Under the pieces are notes generated by a model. The model saw nothing but the letters and a program-made list of their open reading frames with translations. It searched no databases and had not been told where the DNA came from. The translations under genes and the position numbers were made by a program. 64,000 nucleotides of DNA from Sabellastarte sp. h YS-2021 (lineage: Eukaryota; Annelida; Polychaeta; Sabellida; Sabellidae): positions 59,863,603-59,927,602 of the forward strand of contig OZ024929.1 in the NCBI GenBank assembly GCA_964017235.1, read 5' to 3'. This document shows, piece after piece, positions 57,819 through 64,000 of the stretch; positions within the stretch are counted from its first letter, which is position 1, and every line of letters begins with the position of its first letter.

Positions 57819-58706
57819 CTACAGGACCCAGGTGATAAAGCTCAGAATCAGCTCTTGATCTGAGAGCTCATAACATAGGATCACAGTCTGCTTGATCCAT
57901 GAGGAGATAGTGGCAGCTGAGATATCTTTGTCGAAACCTTTCTTGAAGGAGACAAAAACTAACTCCTTGTTCTGCCTGATGTCTGAGGTCCTGTCCAAGT
58001 AGTATCGCAATGCTCTGACCGGACAGAGGGACCTGTCAGACTTGAGGGACCTATCCAGAGTCGGGGCCAGGGCTGGTATAACCACTGGGGCCACGCTGTC
58101 CGGACCCTCTTTGGCCAGCTGATTCTTGGAAAGAAAGCTGGGGGATGGGTACAGGGACATCTTCGACCAGTCAGATTGGTGTCTGATGTTCTTACTTTGC
58201 CAAGCATGAATCTCACTTCTGCGTTTGCCTGAGCCCAGGGATAGGAGAAACACTGTCTTGAAGGTCAAATGCTTCAAGGAGGCCTCCTTAATTGGTTCAA
58301 AGGGAGCCTTTGTGAGCTGGTGTAAGACCAGAGATAGGTTCCAGGAGGGGATACCCCTTCTGCCCTTGGGTCTGTCTCTGTGGAAACTATCCAAGAGACG
58401 GGTGAGATTTTCATCTTTGCTGATGTTGAGGGTTGAGTTTCCCAGTTTATCAGCAATGGCAGACCTGTAGCCATCAATGGTGCTGGGCTGTAATTTCCTC
58501 TCCTCAAAGAGGTACATAAGGAAATCAGCCACTGACTTTACAGGAGGTGTCCTGAAGTCCACCTGATTTGTGATGCACCACTTTGTAAAAATGGTCCACT
58601 TTGCCTCATAGACGGATCTGGTTGATCCTCTTTGAGGAGCCTCAATTCTTGTTGCCACTGCGTGAGAGAAACCTTGCTCCTTGATAGCTGTGGCTCTAGG
58701 AGCCAT
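57819..58706 (-). pseudogene. DIRS D tyrosine recombinase region (fossil)
   Basis: A long open stretch with the core-binding domain (KWTIFTKWCITNQVDF, STIDGYRSAIADKLGNS), the arginine box in FLLSLGSGKRRSEIHAW, RALRYYLDRTSDIRQ, and SSWIKQTVILCYELSD. The arrangement is that of DIRS recombinases, which cut and rejoin DNA through a Tyr. It begins inside the RT/RNase H region in another frame, as usual in the family. Treated as a fossil because the element as a whole is broken. Confidence 0.85.
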
Positions 58707-60677
58707 GCATGGAGATTTAGGTTTGTCAGACTCCTGTGGGGGGTCCGATTGAAGGGTTGAGTCAGTAGGTTTGGAAGTTGAGGCAATAGCAATGGTATCT
58801 GGCTGGACATTTCCACTAGGTCACAAAACCATGTCATGTTGGGCCAACCCGGGGCGATGATGATCAACCTCCGGTATGGGGAGTCCTGTAACTTTTCCAC
58901 CACTTTGCCCAATATGGCTGTCGGTGGGAAGGCGTATGGGTCCAGATCTTTCCATGACAAACTGAGTGCATCCACTCCAGTGGCCATGGAGTCCGGAACT
59001 GGTGAGACAAACAGGGGCAACTTGTTGTTGAATCTCGTGGCAAAGAGATCTATTTGAGGTTGGTGCCACCTGCTGCACAGGGCTCAAAAAACTTCTGGAA
59101 GGAGGGACCATTCTGTTTGATAGTCTGTCCCAATCTGGACAGTTTGTCTGCCACTACATTTAAGCGTCCGGGAATGTGTCGGGCCTTCAAAGTCACTGGT
59201 TTTCCGGTGCACCAGGTCAAGATTCTCCAAAGTAGGGCACACAGTGGGCCCGACCTCATACCTCCCTCCTTGTTGATGTAGGCCACTACTGTAGTGTTGT
59301 CGGTTGCTACTAAAACCATTTTGCCTATGCATAGCTTTTGGAACCCTTTTAGAGCCAGAAAGACTGCTTTTAGTTCCAAGTAGTTTATATGCAATTTGCT
59401 TTCAGGTAGTGACCAAGTTCCTCTGGCAATGAACTCGTTTAAGTGAGCGCCCCACCCTTCTTTTGATGCGTCTGTAAAGATGTGCAGAGCATGTTGGATA
59501 GGGTATAGTGGTTGGCCGGTGAGGACATTGTCTTCTTTTAGCCACCATTGTAAATGAGGATGTAGAGATCTGGGCAGAGGGATCCGTTTTTCCAAGGATT
59601 CCGGTATTCTCCAATTGCTTTTGAGATGCCACTGGATTGGTCTCATGTGCAGTCTGCCCAGGTGCACTTGTTTTTCTGTGGCCGTCAGTAGGCCTATCAA
59701 GGACATAAATTCCCTTACCGAACAAGCCGGTAGAGAAAGTAGCGTCAGAATCTTGTCCTGAAGGCTTTGCCACTGGTCCGGTGTCGGTCGGACCCGACCG
59801 GACTCGAGGTCGAATTGGTAACCTACGAAGTTGAAAACTTGTTTGGGTTCCAGCTCCGACTTCTCTACATTCACCAGCCAACCCAGGCATTTGCACATTT
59901 CTACTAAGACTTGCGTATGCTGGAGACAAGCCTGGTGGGATGTGGCTCTCACCAACCAGTCGTCTAGGTATTGGTGGGTCCTTATACCTTTGTGGATGGC
60001 CATCAGTTTACCTCCTTTGCTATGATAGTGAATTCCATGAGAGCTGTCGACAGACCGAACGGCAGTGCTTTGAACTGGTAGGTGGTCCTTGGATATAAAA
60101 TCTGAGGTACTTACTGGACCGTTCCTGTATGGGAATGTGGAAGCAAGCATCCTTGAAGTCTATGGAGGTTATCCATTCTCCTTTTTGTAGAGATGTTCTG
60201 ATGGTTTCGGGTGTCTCCATCTTGAACTTTTCGGACTTGAGGAAAAGATTCAGATTGCTCAGGTCTAAGATGGGCCACCATTTGTTGTCGGGTTTGGGGA
60301 CTAGAAAAAGTCGGTTGAAGAAACCTAGTGAGGCCTTTTTGTGAACTAGTTCTATGGCGCTTTTGTCCATAAGCTGATGTACTGCCTCTAACAGTTTGAG
60401 ATTTCTGTGAGGATTTCCATAGCAGCTTATGATGGTGGGAGTTCTTGACAAGTTTGGCCGGATCCGAAAGGGGAGGGTGTAGCCCTCTTTCAAGATTTGA
60501 ACCACTTTCGGTCCGGCACCCAGATCTAACCAGTTTTTCCAAAACTTTTGAAGTCTGGCCCCTACAGGCAGATTTGAGACAACATTTGGAGCATTTAAAA
60601 CAGGATTTACATAAGACAATGGAATGACACAAGAAACACTTTTCACAGGTTTTAATAGATCTTTCTTGTAAGTACAA
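58538..60677 (-). pseudogene. DIRS D reverse transcriptase / RNase H region with Cys-rich head (fossil)
   Basis: In order: Cys-rich segment starting CEKCFLCHSIVLCKSC (about 60650-60570); RT with RLFLVPKPDNKWWPILDLS and LFLKSEKFKMETPETIRTS (60320-60190); RTHQYLDDWLVRATSHQA (about 59980-59930), FNFVGYQFDL, LHMRPIQWHLKSNWRIPESL; RNase H IFTDASKEGWGAHLNEF, LVATDNTTVVAYINKEGG and ARHIPGRLNVVADKLSRLG (59480-59140); then FVSPVPD, YAFPPTAILGKVVEKL and IIAPGWPNMTWFCDL (59010-58800). The last part is the proposed methyltransferase-like segment. Broken. Confidence 0.88.
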
Positions 60678-60833
60678 CCTGCTGCCCCGGGACTTATTTC
60701 GTTCTTTTGAGAATGCCCGGGCGCAGTATGAACAGAAGGTACAACATTTGGCTTTACATTTAAAGTGTTCATTGTCTTTCCTGTGGGGCTTCCAGTCAGC
60801 AGCAGAGGCTTCAACAGTGATACACAGTGATTG

Positions 60834-62845
60834 TCATTTGTACTGCTGCTGACCCTTGGCCGGACGTGAGGAGTACTGTTGTTTGCCCTTGTTGTTCTTC
60901 CTCCGTTGTGTACGGGACAGATTCTTCCAAGCTGGCCTCTCTTGTTTGACGGATCTAGTCTCCTGCCTTTCATATGGATGATACCTCCGACCCTTGTACA
61001 CTGAAGTTGACCGGCCTTTGTCAAATGATGTAATGTCTTCCTCTGCCTTTTTTACGACACTGTCCGGGAACAGAGTGTCCAGATGAAGGGGGGCAGTAGG
61101 GAGTGCGTTCAGTGTATCAGCCTTGACACCGGCTTTGAGATATGCCAGATATGAATCCCGTCTGAGGAGAGTAGTGTTAGCCATGGTAACAAAAACAAAC
61201 TCCGTCAAATGTTCCATGGATTTCGCCATGGCCTGGCAAACACTAGAATTAAAATCCAGCAAGAACTGGAGTTCATCTACTGCCGATGACACTTTGGCTG
61301 CTGTCTTGCCCTTTGACTCTACTCTCAAAGCCTTCAACTGGTTGTTCATGTTCCCTTGAATCTTTAGCAAGCAACAGTTGAACCCGGCCGCGTGATTACA
61401 TATTACTGTAGACTCCCGGGCGGACCTCTCCCATTTCCTTAGGTTTTCCTGAGAGATTGGACGGGACATGGGAAGAGAAGTGGCAATACCGGCCTGTCTG
61501 GCTACTCTAAGAGAGGTGCTATTCAACCTGGATGATCCGGTATGCCAAGTAGAAACAGTCTGTTCAGAGTCCTTCTTGGGGTTTGAGTGGAACCCATACC
61601 GCTTCTGCTGAGACTTTGGAGGCCAGACAAATTGGTCCCTTAACAGTCCTCCGGTTCAGAAGTACGCGTGGGATATCCCCGCACCAGTGTAATGTTTAAT
61701 CTTGACATCTTCCGACACAACCACTCGTCGGTTGGCAAGTTAACAGAGACCTTGCCCGGTGTGTGAACTTTCAGACCCGCAAAGGGGTTATCCTCAGAGA
61801 TAGTAGCACCGGAGTCAATGTTGGGGATGTGTTCCCAGTTCATGTACGAGCGGATTCCTCTCATTGTCTCTCGATATGATTGCTCTTCGGAGAGTGACTG
61901 TTCCTGATCTGAGAGATTTGCTTCCGGGTCATCTGAGAGTTCCCCTTCCTCCGGGAAAATGTCTATAGGAGGTTGGTCAGATGATAGAGAGTCGGTGTCA
62001 GATGCACTAGAAACAGGGGAATCCCTTCTAGACGTGTCAAAGGCACTGGAAAGTTGTCTCTGAACAGTTTCTCTGGAAGCCGGTGCCGGCTGAGCAGAAG
62101 TTGAAGCTCTTGCAGTAGGTCGGGACTGAGAAGAGTCGGTGGCCGGTGAGTCAACAGCAGGGTCGGTGACTTGAAGAGGCTGAGAGGCTGGCTTTAAAAA
62201 CGGGTCTGGCCGGACCACGTTAGCTGGTGGAGCATGAGCCGGAGTGACCTTCACCGTGCTGAACACGGGGTCTTGAGGTTTTTCTAGGGTCTTGGCCATC
62301 AACAGGGCTTCCAGCCTGTTAAACCTGTCCGACCACTTCCTATCTAGATCTGAGATCTTAGCATCTGCAGAAGAGGTAGTAGACATGCTCTGGTCGGTGG
62401 TTGAGGAAGATGGTCGGTGGGATGATGACTTCACCGACTTCTCCGGCTTAGTTGACTTCGAAGTTGAAGATGATGATTTCTTGCTCTCAGTCTTCTTTTT
62501 CTTCTCAGCCGGCCCACTCAAACCAGAGGTTGTCTGGCCATCCACGACCCCCACTACCGACACAAGTGCTGGGTCCAGAAGGGTGGGACTGAGAGAGTCT
62601 GATGCCTTGGCTGGTGTAGACGACTTTGCTTCCTTTTTCTCCTTTTTTAGTTTATAAGAAGGGGTTGAAAGTTGTGCCTTTTGCTCTGTAGTTAGGGCGT
62701 CACAATGGGAGCAAGTGGCAGGCGGAGTTCCAATACAAGAGTCAGAGCCCTTTTTCTTGTCGCGGCACCGCGCGCAAACTGAGTGAAGATCAAACCCTGC
62801 CATCATATGGCCACAACCCCCTCTACACTGGCTAGGAGAAGACAA
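60834..62845 (-). pseudogene. DIRS D gag-like region (fossil)
   Basis: The start gives MSSPSQCRGGCGHMMAGFDL, then a zinc-type head CARCRDKKKGSDSC / CSHC. A long Ser/Thr/Lys-rich linker follows (SSSSTSKSTKPEKSVKSSSH), then acidic DIFPEEGELSDDPE, then the conserved YRETMRGIRSYMNWEHIPN, EDNPFAG and DEWLCRKMSRLNITLV block shared with copy A. A basic Gln/Arg tail (SRTQRRKNNKGKQQYSSRPA) lies near 60860-60900. Broken. Confidence 0.8.
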
Positions 62846-62949
62846 AATGGTCTATAGTACTTGTAGAATAAAATATAAAAGTTCCGAAGCAAAGTACACT
62901 CACAAACTCATAAAATATAAAAAAGTATTTCCAACTCTGTGAAGGCAGT

Positions 62950-63087
62950 GCATGCGCCAAACGAAAAAGATGCTATGACGTCAGCTTGTCTAGACAGGAA
63001 GGAAGTACGACACGCCACCTGGCGAGTGCAGTGTGAGGACCGGTTTAGCATATTGTCCATTGGATAGGATGTATTAATGCAATAAAA
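62950..63087 (-). repeat. DIRS D right (5') inverted terminal repeat
   Basis: GCGCCAAACGAAAAAGATGC, TGTCTAGACAGGAAGGAAG, CGCCACCTGGCGAGTGCAGT and GTCCATTGGATAGGATG lead to GCAATAAAA. It is shorter than the left repeat because the GC-rich CGGGACCGGTCG segment is not present here. Confidence 0.85.
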
Positions 63088-63363
63088 ATAAGCTTTAAAT
63101 TCGTAGAATAAACCGCGTTTTCTTCAAACTTGGAGATAACTTCAAAACGCGTCTGCACACTACACGCGCCAAACAAAAAAGATGAACTGACGTCACTCTG
63201 TCTGGACAGGAAGCAAGTATGATGCGCCACCTAGCGAATGCACACTACTGACCGGTCCTGCCGGTATTATATACAGGACGTCTTTTTCTGGCGTTTGGCG
63301 GGACCGGTCGCGCCGACCGGTAAAGCAATTGTCCATTGGATAGGATGTATTAACGCAATAAAA
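63088..63363 (-). repeat. DIRS C right (5') leader and inverted terminal repeat
   Basis: 63088-63150 resembles the leader of copy A (CTTCAAAACGCGTCTGCACAC against GAAAACATGTCTGCACAC near 9445). From 63150 the repeat CACTCTGTCTGGACAGGAAG, CGCCACCTAGCGAATGCACA, CGGGACCGGTCGCGCCGACC and ATTAACGCAATAAAA mirrors 41728-42000. Confidence 0.75.
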
Positions 63364-63960
63364 ATTCATTTTCAGAAATGTTTGCATATCAAACTGATAA
63401 ACTTTCTGATGGACCAGTAACTTCAGCAAGTTGTCAATCCTGTGGTCCCAAAACTATTTTGGCTTAATTTCGTACCCTGAATCAAAGTCACTCCATGACG
63501 CAGCACTGCTACATCCCCCAACCAATGTCCCTACCCACGTAACAACTTCCTACAGCTTACGGTTTCGGAGATATAACCCAGATAAGATTTTATAGGTCAA
63601 GGTCACTACAGCAAGGTCAAATCAAGGTCACACCATGACTTTGCACACCTACAAGCCCAAACCAATATCCCTATCAAGTATCAACATCCTACACATTACA
63701 GGTTCCGAGATATAGCCTGGACAAGATTTTATAGGTTAATTTCACTATGGCAAGGTGAAAGGTCAAATCAAGGTCACACCATGATGTTGCACACCGGCCA
63801 CCCCCAACCAATGTCCCTACCAAGTATCAACTTCCTACACCTTATGTTTCTGAGAGACAGCCCGGACAAACTTTGTCCCACTGCCCGAACACCAGCCCAT
63901 CCTGACACCATGGGTGGAAACAATACCCTGACAGCCCTTTACAGCTGTGGGGTAAAAAAA
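63364..63960 (+). repeat. AGGTCA-rich repeat, about 143-bp period (3 units)
   Basis: ATCAAGGTCACACCATGA-type anchors at about 63481 (diverged), 63621 and 63767 give spacing of 140-146 bp. Units share CCAATGTCCCTACCAAGTAT, CAACTTCCTACACCTTA and GAGATATAGCCTGGACAAG. No gene is supported. Confidence 0.75.
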
Positions 63961-64000
63961 TTGTAAATTCAATAGTATTGAAGTTATAAATGATTTACTC
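63961..64000 (+). repeat. Start of another 155-bp-type unit at the window edge
   Basis: TTGTAAATTCAATAG then GAAGTTATAAATGATTTACTC is a diverged 155-bp unit, so another F1-related piece probably continues beyond the window. Confidence 0.65.

Larger units (their letters stand above)
57101..63087 (-). mobile_element. DIRS-type retrotransposon copy D (nearly full length, broken)
   Basis: The left end is TTGCAAATTTAATAAG at 57101 and the right end GCAATAAAA at 63087. The internal complementary region 57373-57462 carries the two ends fused. Parts: right ITR 62950-63087, gag 62845-60834, Cys-rich segment plus RT/RNase H about 60677-58538, recombinase 58706-57819, left ITR 57101-57372. The recombinase overlaps the end of the RT region. 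It has about three to five breaks, and is the best-preserved copy of the A/C/D lineage. It appears to lie inside copy C. Confidence 0.92.
41728..63363 (-). mobile_element. DIRS-type retrotransposon copy C (heavily decayed, interrupted many times)
   Basis: The left end begins TTGCAAATTTAATAAG at 41728. A right end of the same subtype finishes GCAATAAAA at 63363. The left ITR and 63150-63363 are nearly perfect inverted matches over about 200 bp, closer to each other than to copy D. Coding remains on the minus strand: recombinase about 42420-43330, RT/RNase H about 43235-44760, gag-like DNA 44761-46085, 47427-47667 and 53080-53500. Inserted elements: a TIR transposon, F1-3, F1-4 and DIRS D. Well over ten breaks; old. 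Joining both ends into one element is inference. Confidence 0.6.

Overview
This window reads as intergenic DNA of a marine invertebrate. A lophotrochozoan, perhaps a bivalve mollusc, is my best guess, from abundant DIRS retrotransposons together with hairpin-ended elements that carry satellite arrays (compare the Helentron/HINE or 'pearl' elements of bivalves). The species cannot be fixed from the sequence. I see no intact host gene, no tRNA or rRNA gene and no CRISPR array. Almost every base belongs to mobile elements nested inside one another, to satellite arrays carried by them, or to decayed repeats.

Two element classes dominate. (1) DIRS-type tyrosine-recombinase retrotransposons, all with coding sense on the minus strand: A (249-10568), B1 (18452-22761), B2 (24539-33066), C (about 41728-63363) and D (57101-63087). 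They fall into two lineages. A, C and D share a Cys-rich segment ahead of the RT (seen in A and D). B1 and B2 have an Arg/Gly-rich gag tail instead. All are broken fossils. (2) Three families of non-autonomous, hairpin-ended, array-bearing elements, all on the plus strand, called F1, F2 and F3 here. Each begins with CAA after an A-rich run, ends in a family-specific hairpin followed by an A-rich run, has short subterminal inverted repeats, and carries tandem arrays (146, 155, 133, 151, 169, 158 and 512 bp units). They look like Helentron-associated (HINE-like) elements, but no Rep/helicase source is present.

Layout: 1-248 unassigned; DIRS A 249-10568 with F1 copy 1 (333-4814) inside; degenerate arrays 10569-14196 interrupted by a CR1/L2-like LINE (11458-13103); F3 copy 1 14197-18233; DIRS B1 18452-22761; a Russian doll at 22762-40200 (F3 copy 3 contains F1 copy 2, which contains DIRS B2, which contains F3 copy 2; F1 copy 2 also contains an F2 element); unassigned DNA 40201-41727; then a second doll, DIRS C 41728-63363, holding a TIR DNA transposon with a terminal exon of an Ulp1-like gene (46086-47422), F1 copies 3 and 4, and DIRS D; finally AGGTCA-rich repeats 63364-64000.

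Relative order of events can be read from the nests: A before F1-1; F3-3 before F1-2, then B2 and F2, then F3-2 after B2; C before the TIR element, F1-3, F1-4 and D. The most novel-looking feature is the three-family hairpin system, whose members appear to insert into A runs (including each other's) and spread large satellites, some with higher-order structure.
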